The notes under the pieces were generated by a model. The model did not search any database and was not told the origin of the DNA. It saw nothing but the letters and a program-made list of their open reading frames with translations. From assembly GCA_035299065.1 (NCBI GenBank), contig DATGXI010000095.1, positions 1-64,000 on the forward strand: a stretch of DNA of 64,000 nucleotides, in the 5' to 3' direction. This DNA is from DASPJQ01 sp035299065. Its GTDB lineage: Bacteria > Bacteroidota > Bacteroidia > Flavobacteriales_D > UBA2798. The translations under genes were made by a program, and so were the position numbers. Shown one piece after another: positions 27,042-36,189 of this stretch (its first letter is position 1; each line of letters begins with the position of its first letter).

Positions 27042-28277
27042 ATGCGCAATTATTTTTTATCTTTTATCATTTTATTTTTCTGTCAACGTTCATTTGCACA
27101 AATAAATGCCATTGACACCAAAAAAATTCCGGGTATTAAAACAGTGCAGGCCGATGTGGATTTTGTTTTGACAAATGTGCCGTATTACCAGAGTTGGGCC
27201 GGAAGTGAATGGAAGCATGAAGTAAGCAAAGAAGCTATTAGTTTACACTTAAAAGAATCGTACACAAAAATAAAAGCCCTGCCCAAACACAACATTGAAA
27301 CCGAATTGTTACTTGGACAAATTTGCCATTATTTTCACAACCTGGATTATGAAAACCATGTTGAAGATGGAATAACACATTTTAAAAAGGCCATTGCTAT
27401 GTCAAAAAAAGATTACCGTGGTTACTGGCTGTTAGGTGATTTATTGGCATCGGCTACTATGACGCGTGATGGGATGAACAACATGTTGACAGCGGAAAAA
27501 TTATTACCTGCAAAACCGCATGCTGAATTTTGGAATTCGTACGCGTATTATGCTTACCTGGCCATGATGCCCCGACACTCGGCAAAAGGCTTTTCAGAAT
27601 ACAGGAAAATTACCGGGAAGGCTGCATCAAGCGAAGAATTTATGTTGCCGCTTATAAATTCACAATTGCCATTACCAAGTGCTGACAGTACATATGACGC
27701 AAGACGCACCTGGAGTTTTAGTTTGGACACCCTGGCTACATTTACCAATACCATGATGGGATTCAGTATAAAAGTGGATACTGCTTTTCAAATAAATCCA
27801 ATGCCTGCGAAAGAAGGACGATGTGCTCTTACACTTGGGGAACCGCGAAAGAACAATGGAAAACCCGGCTACTCCATATTTTTCCTGGCCACAGCAGTGG
27901 ATAAAGGTCCGATTGAAGAGTATTTAAAAAAATACATGCAGGGAAATGATGCTGCGAAGGATGTGCAATTTAAAACACTAAAAAGCAAGCATATTGCCAA
28001 AGAAGTAACCAATAAAGACTATTATCCCGACCAGGGTGGAGCGCATTTGTATTTTATTGCATTTGATCGCGATGAGCCAATGGAACCGGGAATGATATTT
28101 GAAAAACCATACGAAATGCCAAGGGGTGAAGGCATACGGTTTGTAAACCCGGTTACCGGTTTTAAGCGTTACCCGGGAAAAATCAGGTACATCATCATGC
28201 TTGATGCCTGTGAAACCATTCACAACGAATCGCTGGAAGGGTTGAATGAATTTATACGGAATTTGAAAGTGGAGTAA
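27042..28277 (+). CDS. Unknown exported protein with TPR-like helical segment
   Basis: This 411-residue protein has a signal peptide (FIILFFCQRSFAQ). Residues about 75-190 are helical with TPR-like spacing (NIETELLLGQICHYFHNLDYENHVEDGITHFKKAIAMSKKDYRGYWLLGDLL, split here only for description). The C-terminal half is mixed alpha/beta and ends with VNPVTGFKRYPGKIRYIIML. I do not recognise a family. It stands between convergent and co-directional genes with no obvious operon partner. It reads as a real gene because of its length, signal peptide and codon use like its neighbours. Confidence 0.7.
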   Translation: MRNYFLSFIILFFCQRSFAQINAIDTKKIPGIKTVQADVDFVLTNVPYYQSWAGSEWKHEVSKEAISLHLKESYTKIKALPKHNIETELLLGQICHYFHNLDYENHVEDGITHFKKAIAMSKKDYRGYWLLGDLLASATMTRDGMNNMLTAEKLLPAKPHAEFWNSYAYYAYLAMMPRHSAKGFSEYRKITGKAASSEEFMLPLINSQLPLPSADSTYDARRTWSFSLDTLATFTNTMMGFSIKVDTAFQINPMPAKEGRCALTLGEPRKNNGKPGYSIFFLATAVDKGPIEEYLKKYMQGNDAAKDVQFKTLKSKHIAKEVTNKDYYPDQGGAHLYFIAFDRDEPMEPGMIFEKPYEMPRGEGIRFVNPVTGFKRYPGKIRYIIMLDACETIHNESLEGLNEFIRNLKVE

Positions 28278-28281
28278 CCTG

Positions 28282-28317
28282 CGTTTGACCGGTCAATTCG
28301 AATTTGTTTATCAAACG
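28282..28317. other. Palindrome-rich junction between convergent genes
   Basis: The 42-bp gap holds a perfect 12-bp palindrome (TTGACCGGTCAA, 28285-28296) overlapped by a 10-bp one (AATTCGAATT). Both sit inside a CGTTTGA / TCAAACG inverted repeat. It could terminate transcription from either side, although there is only a four-T run. Confidence 0.4.
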
Positions 28318-28319
28318 TT

Positions 28320-30203
28320 TTAACGGTTAAAATCTTCGGTTAAGCCGTACAACTTCTTGTTTGGCTCGTGAAACGACAGCGTGCTTCTTTGGATTTGCAC
28401 TTTACCTGATTTTGCATTCCACAGATAAAACTTAATTCTAAGGTTTTCGATGTCATGCTTTTTTAGTTCATGCGACATATCGAAGCTTGTATAGGTGTAG
28501 TTAAATTCATTGGCTGATGGATTCGTAAAAAGTTCGCCACCATACCAAAATGTTCGTTGGTCATTTTCGTGAAACTCGAGCACAAGTACCAGTGGATTGT
28601 GATCGGTTGATTTGATTTCGGCCTCGAATTTCAGCTGGTAACTTCCGTATAAATTTAATTTCATAAACAAAGTATCGGCCAGGTTGCAGAATTGGTTAGC
28701 AGAATCCATTATGATCCTTTCGTTTTTGTGTAACCACACATTTGGTGCGTCAGGTATTTCCTGGTAACACATATTTTTTGTTGTTTTTGAAAATAAAAAA
28801 AAATTATTTAGAAACCCCTCCTTTTTTCGTTCATAGTAGCGGTATTGAGAACGAAGCAAGCCGTATGTATTAAAGTCACAGTTGCCTGAAATAATTTTGT
28901 CAGGGTTGTATGCCTGAACCTCATTCCACACCATTTCATACGGTTTTTCAATGTTGTATATGCTGAAAATTTTAAAATTCTTATTTCCTTTTAAATACCT
29001 TTCAATGAATTCAGGGCGGTCACTTGTAACCACCAGTATTTTTTTATCCGGGTTATCTCTTTTTATGGGTTCACAAAACTCAGCAAACGCCTTATACGGA
29101 TAATCCATCATCATGTCGTGGTTGAGGCGTGTAAAAAACAAGCTATATAAACCAAACAGCAGGAATAAGGGTGTAAACCAGTTGAGCGGTTTTTTTGGAA
29201 GGGCATGAAAAATTGAAAAAACACTTAACAACAAAAATGGCAGTCCAAATTGCAAAATAGAAAACTGCATAATGGGTGTTTTATACTTTGAATAAAGAAT
29301 GGCTGTGGCGTAAACAATAACAAATGAACACGTCAGTACAATGTGTAGCGATACCCGCGTTAATTCGCGTTTGCGGAACAATTGTATAAACGCAAGTACA
29401 AGCGCTGCAAGAAAAAAACCAAGAAAAAGCCGGTCGTAATGAAACAGGTAAAGAATGAATTTAAACGCATAACCTTTTTCGGGCGCACCCAACCAGCCGC
29501 CCAAACCGCCATGCGTTAACTGGTTTTGCATAATGAAGTAAAGTGGAATAAACAACACAACAATGATGGCATTTGTGCTGAAATACGAAACGATTTGATG
29601 GCGCTTTAGTAAAATAATGCCACAAATACCCAATACGCCAACCGTTAAACCAGCAAAATAATGCGTGGCACCTGCACAACATGCAAACAGGACGTATAAA
29701 ATTTTTGTTTTTATTTTTTTGTCATCGTCAACAACCAGTTTCAAAAAACAATGCAGGAATAAAAGTGTGAATAAAAGTGCGGGTGCGTAAGGCCTTGCCA
29801 CGTTACTGTGGTAAATATACAATTGTGTAACAGCCAGCACACCTGCTGTTAATACGCCTGCATATTCATTTATATATTTTTTGCCGGTTTTGTAAATAAC
29901 CCACACACTGGCCAGGCCACATAAAGCAAATGGCATTTTTACAACCCACTCAGCCTGTCCAAAAATTTTTGTGTAATAGAACAGAAAAATTTGTACAAGT
30001 GGTGGATGATAATCAATTAAAACGCCTTTAGAAATTAATTCACCAATACTGTTAAAATCCAAACGAACAAGTGCGCTTAATTCATCGTGGGTGTATGAAG
30101 TAAAAAAAACATAGGGAATTCGCACCAAAAAAGCCACAACCAGCACCAAATGAATTGGTTTGAACCGGTTAATAATCCCATTTTTATTTTTTTGTATTTC
30201 CAC
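28320..30203 (-). CDS. GT39/ArnT-like integral membrane glycosyltransferase
   Basis: The 627-residue product has about ten membrane helices in its first 400 residues and a soluble C-terminal beta-rich domain. The first periplasmic loop carries SYTHDELSAL (Asp/Glu near residue 40) and IDYHPPLVQIFLFYY, the pattern of PMT-type GT-C glycosyltransferases that use polyprenyl-phosphate sugars. These enzymes glycosylate lipids or proteins on the periplasmic face of the inner membrane. The acceptor cannot be told from sequence. It is divergent from the ALDH7 gene with a 61-bp gap. Confidence 0.85.
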   Translation of the reverse strand: MEIQKNKNGIINRFKPIHLVLVVAFLVRIPYVFFTSYTHDELSALVRLDFNSIGELISKGVLIDYHPPLVQIFLFYYTKIFGQAEWVVKMPFALCGLASVWVIYKTGKKYINEYAGVLTAGVLAVTQLYIYHSNVARPYAPALLFTLLFLHCFLKLVVDDDKKIKTKILYVLFACCAGATHYFAGLTVGVLGICGIILLKRHQIVSYFSTNAIIVVLFIPLYFIMQNQLTHGGLGGWLGAPEKGYAFKFILYLFHYDRLFLGFFLAALVLAFIQLFRKRELTRVSLHIVLTCSFVIVYATAILYSKYKTPIMQFSILQFGLPFLLLSVFSIFHALPKKPLNWFTPLFLLFGLYSLFFTRLNHDMMMDYPYKAFAEFCEPIKRDNPDKKILVVTSDRPEFIERYLKGNKNFKIFSIYNIEKPYEMVWNEVQAYNPDKIISGNCDFNTYGLLRSQYRYYERKKEGFLNNFFLFSKTTKNMCYQEIPDAPNVWLHKNERIIMDSANQFCNLADTLFMKLNLYGSYQLKFEAEIKSTDHNPLVLVLEFHENDQRTFWYGGELFTNPSANEFNYTYTSFDMSHELKKHDIENLRIKFYLWNAKSGKVQIQRSTLSFHEPNKKLYGLTEDFNR

Positions 30204-30238
30204 GCTAATTATGGGCTAAAATAACTAAACAAAACCAT

Positions 30239-30246
30239 TACATTTG
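30239..30246 (+). promoter_or_regulatory. TACATTTG -7 box upstream of the ALDH7 gene
   Basis: TACATTTG fits TAnnTTTG and ends 18 nt before the ATG at 30265. No clear -33 TTTG is visible. Confidence 0.5.
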
Positions 30247-30264
30247 CCTCCCAATTTTAAAATT

Positions 30265-31797
30265 ATGGATATTGCTAAAGTCTTACGCGAACTTGGCTTA
30301 GAGAACGAGAACTCAGGCTCTTCAACCGGTACCTACTGGTTTCATACACGTGGCCCGTTAATTGAATCACATTCGCCAGCTGATGGAAAACTGATTGGGA
30401 AAGTATATTCGGCCACAGAAACCGAATACGAGGCCTGTATTTTAAAAGCAAAGGAAGCCTTTGAGGTTTGGCGCAATAAACCCGCTCCACAGCGTGGCGA
30501 AATTGTAAGGCAAATTGGCGAAGAGTTACGCATTCATAAAAATAATCTTGGTGCACTTGTTAGTTACGAAATGGGAAAATCACTGCAGGAAGGTTTGGGC
30601 GAAGTGCAGGAGATGATTGACATTTGCGATTTTGCTGTTGGATTAAGCAGGCAGTTACATGGGTTAACCATGCACAGTGAGCGCCCTAACCACCGCATGT
30701 ATGAGCAGTACCACCCACTTGGAATTGTAGGCATTATTTCGGCCTTTAATTTCCCGGTTGCGGTTTGGGCCTGGAACAGTATGCTGGCCTGGGTTTGTGG
30801 CGATGTTTGTATTTGGAAACCGAGTGAAAAAACACCTTTGTGCGCCATAGCATGTCAACACATTATTTCAAAAGTATTCAAGCACAATAACGTTCCTGAG
30901 GGCGTTTCATGCCTTGCCATTGGCGATGGTAAATTGGGTGAATTAATGTCAAACGATGTGCGTGTTCCCTTGATATCAGCTACCGGTTCAACCCGTATGG
31001 GCAAAGCGGTTGGTGCTGCAGTTGGTGCACGTTTAGGAAAATCGTTGCTTGAGTTAGGCGGAAACAATGCCATTATCATAACTGAAAATGCCGATCTAAA
31101 AATTGCCGTTACAGCGGTTGTGTTTGGTGCAGTAGGAACAGCCGGTCAACGTTGTACCACAACACGCAGGTTGATTATTCACGAAAGCATTTACAATTCA
31201 GTAAAAGAAAAACTGGTGAATGCATATGCACAATTAAAAATTGGAAATCCATTGGACCAAAAAAACCATGTTGGTCCGTTAATTGATAAATTGGCCGTTG
31301 GCCAGTACCTTGAAGCCTTGAAGCAGGTTGATGTGGAAGGCGGGAAAGAAGTGGTGCCGGGCGGAGTGCTAAGCGGGGCTGGCTATGAGTCGGGATGCTA
31401 TGTAAAACCGGCCATTTATGAAGCTGAAAACAACTTTAAAATTGTACAGCATGAAACCTTTGCCCCCATTTTGTACCTGATGAAATACAGGACCCTGGAG
31501 GAGGCCATTGCCCTTCAAAACGGGGTTCCTCAAGGACTTTCGAGCGCCATTATGACAACGCATATGCGTGAGGCTGAGAAGTTTTTGTCACAAAGCGGTA
31601 GCGATTGCGGCATTGCCAATGTGAATATAGGTACCTCTGGGGCCGAGATTGGCGGGGCCTTTGGCGGTGAAAAAGAGACCGGAGGAGGCAGGGAAAGCGG
31701 AAGCGATGCATGGAAAATTTACATGCGCAGGCAAACCAATACCATTAATTACGGAAATGAATTACCTTTGGCGCAAGGGATTAAATTCGACATTTAA
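30265..31797 (+). CDS. Aldehyde dehydrogenase, ALDH7 (alpha-aminoadipic semialdehyde) type
   Basis: The 510-residue enzyme has the full ALDH core: NFPVAVWAWN, WKPSEKTPLCA, SATGSTRMGKAVG, the catalytic Glu263 in LLELGGNNAIII and Cys297 in GTAGQRCTTTRRL. ELGGNNAII and QRCTT are characteristic of ALDH7/antiquitin, which oxidises 2-aminoadipate semialdehyde (piperideine-6-carboxylate) in lysine catabolism with NAD. No other lysine-degradation gene lies nearby, so the substrate is inferred from family resemblance. I use ATG 30265 rather than the in-frame TTG at 30244, which lies within the promoter box. Confidence 0.9.
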   Translation: MDIAKVLRELGLENENSGSSTGTYWFHTRGPLIESHSPADGKLIGKVYSATETEYEACILKAKEAFEVWRNKPAPQRGEIVRQIGEELRIHKNNLGALVSYEMGKSLQEGLGEVQEMIDICDFAVGLSRQLHGLTMHSERPNHRMYEQYHPLGIVGIISAFNFPVAVWAWNSMLAWVCGDVCIWKPSEKTPLCAIACQHIISKVFKHNNVPEGVSCLAIGDGKLGELMSNDVRVPLISATGSTRMGKAVGAAVGARLGKSLLELGGNNAIIITENADLKIAVTAVVFGAVGTAGQRCTTTRRLIIHESIYNSVKEKLVNAYAQLKIGNPLDQKNHVGPLIDKLAVGQYLEALKQVDVEGGKEVVPGGVLSGAGYESGCYVKPAIYEAENNFKIVQHETFAPILYLMKYRTLEEAIALQNGVPQGLSSAIMTTHMREAEKFLSQSGSDCGIANVNIGTSGAEIGGAFGGEKETGGGRESGSDAWKIYMRRQTNTINYGNELPLAQGIKFDI

Positions 31798-31839
31798 AAA
31801 AGAGTTCCCGAACAGGATTTAAAATTTAAAATTTAAGAA

Positions 31840-32166
31840 ATGACCCAGAATGAAGCACAACGCCTTTGCGACAAGATTGCAAAGAATTTTGCAAAAGACA
31901 ATGCGGCAAAGGATCAAACTATTGCTGATTTAAAAACCTTGCGCAATTATTTTATTGATATTAAGGATCCAATGCTTACAAAAATTACGCGTTTGGCGTA
32001 TGAATACATTGAGCAACATGGTACATTTGAAGTAGAAATTGAAGACTTTGAACCGGATGAAGAGCAAAGTACATTTGAATACTTCATGGAATTGGTTATG
32101 AATTACGATAACAATTATAACCGTGAAGAATTGCAGGAAATTAAAATGCGTTTGATTGAACAATAA
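31840..32166 (+). CDS. Small acidic conserved hypothetical protein
   Basis: This 108-residue protein is cytosolic by appearance (no signal, no membrane helix), helical and acidic, with EIEDFEPDEEQSTFEYFMEL in its second half. I do not recognise a family. A strong intrinsic terminator follows after 64 bp, and AAGAA precedes the ATG, which supports a real expressed gene. It may be co-transcribed with the ALDH7 gene, 42 bp upstream. Confidence 0.7.
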   Translation: MTQNEAQRLCDKIAKNFAKDNAAKDQTIADLKTLRNYFIDIKDPMLTKITRLAYEYIEQHGTFEVEIEDFEPDEEQSTFEYFMELVMNYDNNYNREELQEIKMRLIEQ

Positions 32167-32230
32167 ACTGAGCCGTTTTTGTAATTCAGAAAAGAATTAC
32201 ACTGATTGATTAATCATATTATATTATTGA

Positions 32231-32259
32231 GCCACACCTTACACGTGTGGCTTTTTTTT
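32231..32259 (+). terminator. Rho-independent terminator before the ECF sigma operon
   Basis: GCCACAC / GTGTGGC is a 7-bp perfect stem with a 7-nt loop, followed by eight Ts. It insulates the sigma-factor operon from upstream transcription. Confidence 0.92.
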
Positions 32260-32304
32260 GGACATAAGTAGGGTATTTCAGAATGCACGCGTTTTCTATA
32301 CAAG

Positions 32305-32880
32305 TTGCATTTGAAAGACCCCGAATTAATACAGGCCCTCAGGAACAAAAACCAGGGAGCTTTCAGGCTTTTGGTTGATACCTGGAAAAACAAGGTATTC
32401 AATACCTGTATTGGCGTTTTACAACATGCCGAAGATGCCGAAGAAATTACCCAGGACGTTTTTATTGAGGTGTACCATTCAGTCAACAAATTTGATGGGC
32501 GATCAACCCTGGCAACCTGGATATACCGCATTGCTATCAATAAATCACTTGACAAATTACGACATAACAAAAGCAAAAAACGTTCAGGACTTGTGCAACG
32601 TTTTTTTAATGGCTCTAAAATGAATGATGCTCCCGACTTTGTTCACCCCGGAGTTGAAATGGAGCAAAAAGAACTTTCTGTTATTCTTTTTAAAGCCATT
32701 GATAACCTTTCGGAAAACCAAAAAACAGCTTATGTACTGCATTATGTTGAAGGCTTACCTCAACGGGAAATTGCAGAAATCATGAAAACCACTATTGGGT
32801 CAGTTGAGTCGCTGTTAATGAGGGCAAAAGGCAACCTTCGCAAACTCCTGGGCAATTATTACGCAAAAAATTTCAAGTAG
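32305..32880 (+). CDS. ECF-family RNA polymerase sigma factor (TTG start)
   Basis: This protein of about 191 residues has sigma region 2 at about 25-90 (HAEDAEEITQDVFIEVYHSV, STLATWIYRIAINKSLDKLR) and region 4 at about 130-185 (LPQREIAEIMKTTIGSVESL), the two-domain layout of group 4 sigma factors. No ATG or GTG lies between the upstream in-frame stop at 32269 and the first conserved residues, so it must start at TTG 32305 or TTG 32311, or at the weak ATT 32275. The next genes encode a small membrane protein and a Spy-like protein, positions typical of an anti-sigma and an envelope sensor. It likely controls an envelope response (inference). Confidence 0.92.
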   Translation: MHLKDPELIQALRNKNQGAFRLLVDTWKNKVFNTCIGVLQHAEDAEEITQDVFIEVYHSVNKFDGRSTLATWIYRIAINKSLDKLRHNKSKKRSGLVQRFFNGSKMNDAPDFVHPGVEMEQKELSVILFKAIDNLSENQKTAYVLHYVEGLPQREIAEIMKTTIGSVESLLMRAKGNLRKLLGNYYAKNFK

Positions 32881-32920
32881 CCCGCAGGAATATCAAATTA
32901 ACAGCGTCAAAACTACCGGC

Positions 32921-33208
32921 ATGCAAAAAACAAACAACAGCAGGATTGAAGAAACACTAACCAGTTTAAACGGCATTAAACGTGCTGAAGCAAATGCTTA
33001 CACCTTTGATAAGGTTATGCTCAGGCTGGAAGAACAACCAGTACCGGCTTTTGCGCTAAAATGGAATTGGATTATAGGAATGCTTACGCTTATTATAATG
33101 AATGCCAGTGTGGCTGTTTATTCAACACAAACAAGCACATCAACCAGCGAACATTATTATGAAGATTTGGTTAGTGAAATAGGAGATAATATTGAATATA
33201 GTTATTAA
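32921..33208 (+). CDS. Small single-pass membrane protein, candidate anti-sigma factor
   Basis: The 95-residue product has an N-terminal cytosolic segment of about 45 residues, one membrane helix (WNWIIGMLTLIIMNASVAVY) and a short acidic outer tail ending EIGDNIEYSY. No zinc-binding anti-sigma motif (HxxxCxxC) is present, so the role is inferred only from its place 40 bp after the ECF sigma gene and from its topology. Similar small membrane proteins follow ECF sigma genes in many Bacteroidota. Confidence 0.65.
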   Translation: MQKTNNSRIEETLTSLNGIKRAEANAYTFDKVMLRLEEQPVPAFALKWNWIIGMLTLIIMNASVAVYSTQTSTSTSEHYYEDLVSEIGDNIEYSY

Positions 33209-33258
33209 TGAAGGTTTATTTAAGCCATGATCTGTAATAAATAAAAATTTAAAAAAAT

Positions 33259-33732
33259 ATGAATAAAAATTTAGCCGTATGGAAATGGGCAACCATTGTT
33301 ATGCTTTTGTGCAATATGGGTTTAATGGCATTTGTTTTATTGAGGCCCTGCCCGCCTCCACCCCCACATGGTGGACCGCACGGAGTTGACAAATTTATAA
33401 TTAATGAACTGGAACTGGACGAGCAACAAATTGCAAAATTTGACTTACTCAAAAAAGAACACCGCAGTAAAATGGAGAAATTACGCAAGTCCGGCCGTAA
33501 ATTGCGCAACGTTTATTTTGAACAATTAAAAAACACCAAAGAAAATGATTCGCTGGTGCGCGCCAGGGCTACTGCCATTGGCATAAATCAACAGGAAATT
33601 GAATTAGCAACCTATATTCACTTTAAGTCGCTGCGCAATATGCTTACTGAAACACAAAAAGAAATTTTTGATTCAATCATTCAGGAAGTATTACGCAGGA
33701 TGGGGCCGCCACCTAAACATGCTGAAAAATAA
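33259..33732 (+). CDS. Spy/CpxP-like membrane-anchored periplasmic protein
   Basis: The 157-residue protein has an N-terminal membrane anchor (WATIVMLLCNMGLMAFVLL), then a Pro/His-rich run (CPPPPPHGGPHG). A long helical hairpin follows, with the LTP-like repeat pattern of Spy/CpxP/CnrX sensors: ELDEQQIAKFDLLKKEHRSK in the first half and MLTETQKEIFDSIIQEVLRR in the second. Members bind unfolded proteins or metals in the periplasm and feed signals to envelope sigma factors or kinases. Together with the sigma factor and the small membrane protein this makes a plausible sensing module. Spacing to its neighbours is 50 and 21 bp. Confidence 0.8.
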   Translation: MNKNLAVWKWATIVMLLCNMGLMAFVLLRPCPPPPPHGGPHGVDKFIINELELDEQQIAKFDLLKKEHRSKMEKLRKSGRKLRNVYFEQLKNTKENDSLVRARATAIGINQQEIELATYIHFKSLRNMLTETQKEIFDSIIQEVLRRMGPPPKHAEK

Positions 33733-33753
33733 ACGTAACCAACATAAAATAAA

Positions 33754-35127
33754 ATGAAAAAAAACAAATTGATACATGCGCCTGTGTTTTTGCTTGCGCT
33801 GTTTGCTCTTAATGCAAGTGCACAAACCAATCCTGCCATTACATCATGGTACATTAATACATCAGGATTAACAGGCCGTCATTACATAAGCGGTAGCGCA
33901 ACACCTATAATTGACGCCACTTACCCCGCCAACGTACAATCGGTTGCGTACAACACAACGCATGCATATATAAGCTGTAGTGGTATACCGGCATACATTA
34001 TTGGGCCTTACCTGGATGGAAATCCCAACCAGGGGGAAGACAATGATAATATTTACCGTATACCTTTAAGCCCTGTTCAAAATACAGGAACACCTACGGC
34101 AACAACCTCAGGAACCATTGGTGTGTTTTTAAATGGAGTTTCATTGTTTGATTACCGTGACGGTGTTTCATGGAAAAGTTCAACCAGTGCCGAAGCTGGG
34201 GGTCCTATTCCAGGTGGACCGGGTGACGGTGTATGGAACCGAGATGCAATAGTTGCCGAGAAATCGGGTTTTGATTGTGCCAAAGGTCATCCGGCAGGAA
34301 CCAATTACCACCACCATCAAAATCCCAGTGCATTTAACCTTGACCTGAGCGTTATATCCAATATTTGCGATACGTATTTAGCAGATGGGTTATATGTTAT
34401 TGATTCAACTGTTCATTCACCTCTTTTGGGTTTTGCTTATGATGGTTTTCCGATTTATGGTGCATATGGATACAAAAATCTGGATGGAACCGGAGGAATA
34501 GTTCGTATTAAATCAAGTTATGCATTGCGCAGCATGAGTGCACGCACCCATTATGCTGATGGAACAGATGTGACGGACGGACCACCCATCAATGCAACGT
34601 ACCCCCTTGGACGTTACCGTGAAGATTACGAGTACATTCCAACATCGGCCTCAACGCCTGACTATTTGGATGAACACAATGGCCGTGTGTGTGTGACACC
34701 CGAATATCCGGCAGGTATTTATTGCTATTTTACTACGGTTGATGATAACTGGAATTCGGCATACCCGTATGCGGTGGGTCCTACATTTTACGGCACAAAA
34801 GTGGTGCAGCTGGTAACTTCATTACCTGGGGGCTTAACCACCTATACACCAAGTTCGGTTAGTGAGCAGGTTGTACTAGGTTTTGAAATGACTATTTTTC
34901 CAAACCCGGCCAACGCACAGGTGATTGTGCAATGTAAAAATGAGTTGCAGCATAACAGGCGTGTGGATTTGATAAGTGTTGAAGGAAAGGTTATTCAAAC
35001 GCAAACCATATTCCAGGGAAGCACTTTGTGTTTTTTTGATACACATACAATTAATGCCGGTACATATATGGTTAAAATTACCAGTGGCAATGCCACAGAG
35101 ACCGGACGCCTGGTAATTGTCCAATAG
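33754..35127 (+). CDS. YHYH-domain secreted protein with T9SS type A tail
   Basis: This 457-residue protein has a signal peptide ending in ALNASAQ. Its YHYH-type domain includes GTNYHHHQNP near residue 185 (His replaces the third position of the family motif) and LLGFAYDGFPIYGAYGYKNL, both family landmarks. The C-terminus (IFPNPANAQVIVQC, INAGTYMVKITSGN) is a type A sorting domain, so it is a T9SS client found at the surface or in the medium. The function of YHYH proteins is unknown; the His cluster suggests metal binding. It begins 21 bp after the Spy-like gene, so it may be the main output of the sigma operon. Confidence 0.88.
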   Translation: MKKNKLIHAPVFLLALFALNASAQTNPAITSWYINTSGLTGRHYISGSATPIIDATYPANVQSVAYNTTHAYISCSGIPAYIIGPYLDGNPNQGEDNDNIYRIPLSPVQNTGTPTATTSGTIGVFLNGVSLFDYRDGVSWKSSTSAEAGGPIPGGPGDGVWNRDAIVAEKSGFDCAKGHPAGTNYHHHQNPSAFNLDLSVISNICDTYLADGLYVIDSTVHSPLLGFAYDGFPIYGAYGYKNLDGTGGIVRIKSSYALRSMSARTHYADGTDVTDGPPINATYPLGRYREDYEYIPTSASTPDYLDEHNGRVCVTPEYPAGIYCYFTTVDDNWNSAYPYAVGPTFYGTKVVQLVTSLPGGLTTYTPSSVSEQVVLGFEMTIFPNPANAQVIVQCKNELQHNRRVDLISVEGKVIQTQTIFQGSTLCFFDTHTINAGTYMVKITSGNATETGRLVIVQ

Positions 35128-35152
35128 TTATAGTTCCCAGTTTATTTTAAGT

Positions 35153-35204
35153 TGCCGGTAATGACCGGCATACCATAACCCGGCAAACAAAGCCGGGTTT
35201 TTTT
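35153..35204 (+). terminator. Tandem hairpins and terminator after the YHYH gene
   Basis: A first hairpin TGCCGGT / ACCGGCA (35153-35170) is followed by AACCCGGC / GCCGGGTT (35177-35199) with a run of seven Ts. The second is a classical intrinsic terminator; the two share CCGG cores and could also pair with each other. Confidence 0.88.
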
Positions 35205-35289
35205 GTTTAAATTGGTTATGCCAAAAAAAAGCCCGTAAAACTCACTGTTTAACTTTAGTAATTGTTATTTTCGTACAAGCACATCCCAT

Positions 35290-35727
35290 TTGACAACAAC
35301 GTTTAAAAAAGAGATTGAGATACCTGAGGCTTACATACGTGAAAGGTATGACGGCATTATACAGGTAACCTTTAAAGAGGGAATTACCATGGATTTGGAT
35401 GTGCAGGTACGCCTTCACGAAAAGTATGCTGAAATTTGTGAAGGCAAACGGTTGCCTTTTCTGTATGAGGCCATGGATCATGTTACCATTACCAAAGAGG
35501 CGAAAGAATACGTTGTAAAAATTGAAGACATTTCACCCGTAAAGGCAACTGCCGTATTAGTCAATAATCTTGCCTATAAACTTATTGCTGAATTTTATTA
35601 CCGTGTAAATAAGCCAAAAAAGCCGTTCAGGATTTTTAGCAAGGAAGACAAAGCCGTTGAATGGCTCAGGCAGTTTTTGAACGATTCTCCCTTTGAGAGC
35701 ACCAAAACAACCAGGAACGGTAAGTAG
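35290..35727 (+). CDS. STAS-like (DUF7793-type) protein, first of a tandem pair (TTG start)
   Basis: The 145-residue cytosolic protein has RYDGIIQVTFKEGITMDLDV, then KRLPFLYEAM, TITKEAKEY and AYKLIAEFYYRVNKPKKPFR. This resembles the STAS/SpoIIAA-like DUF7793 family common in Bacteroidota, whose role is unknown. The frame upstream has no ATG or GTG before the first conserved residues, so TTG at 35290 is the likely start. It is about half identical to the next gene, a clear local duplication. The two coding regions are 55 bp apart. Confidence 0.78.
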   Translation: MTTTFKKEIEIPEAYIRERYDGIIQVTFKEGITMDLDVQVRLHEKYAEICEGKRLPFLYEAMDHVTITKEAKEYVVKIEDISPVKATAVLVNNLAYKLIAEFYYRVNKPKKPFRIFSKEDKAVEWLRQFLNDSPFESTKTTRNGK

Positions 35728-35782
35728 TAAATTAATTTGGCCTTTTTATGGCACTTTTTTTTCTAGCTTAGCGGCATATTCA

Positions 35783-36184
35783 ATGGAAACGGAAAACCTT
35801 TACATACGCACAGTTGAACTGCCCGAGGCAACAATAAAATTACGTTCTGACAGCATAGTTTACGTACTTTTCAAGGAAGGAACTACACTGGATATTCCAC
35901 TTCAAATGCGTTTGCTTGATGCGTACAATGATATTTGCGATGGACGCAAGCTACCGTTTTTGTTTGATGCCATGGAACACGTTAGCATTACAAAAGAAGC
36001 AAAAGTAAATGCCATTGAAATTGAAGCCGTGGCACCCGTTACCGCCTCGGCCATTGTGGCGCGCAACCTTGCATACAGGCTTATTGCCGAATTTTACCTC
36101 AAAATAAATAAACCAAAAACGCCATTTAAAATATTCAAAAACGAAGAAGACGCTGTTTCCTGGCTGCGCCTGTTTTTATATTAA
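35783..36184 (+). CDS. STAS-like (DUF7793-type) protein, second of a tandem pair
   Basis: This protein of about 133 residues starts at the ATG at 35783, which aligns its N-terminus with its upstream paralog; a longer frame starting at 35693 would overlap that gene. It repeats the same blocks: DSIVYVLFKEGTTLDIPLQM, RKLPFLFDAMEHVSITKEAK, ARNLAYRLIAEFYLKINKPK and DAVSWLRLFLY. The NKPK/PFKIF segment is the best conserved. Function is unknown. It ends 5 bp before the SRPBCC gene, so the three genes probably form one transcript. Confidence 0.8.
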   Translation: METENLYIRTVELPEATIKLRSDSIVYVLFKEGTTLDIPLQMRLLDAYNDICDGRKLPFLFDAMEHVSITKEAKVNAIEIEAVAPVTASAIVARNLAYRLIAEFYLKINKPKTPFKIFKNEEDAVSWLRLFLY

Positions 36185-36189
36185 ATTGT

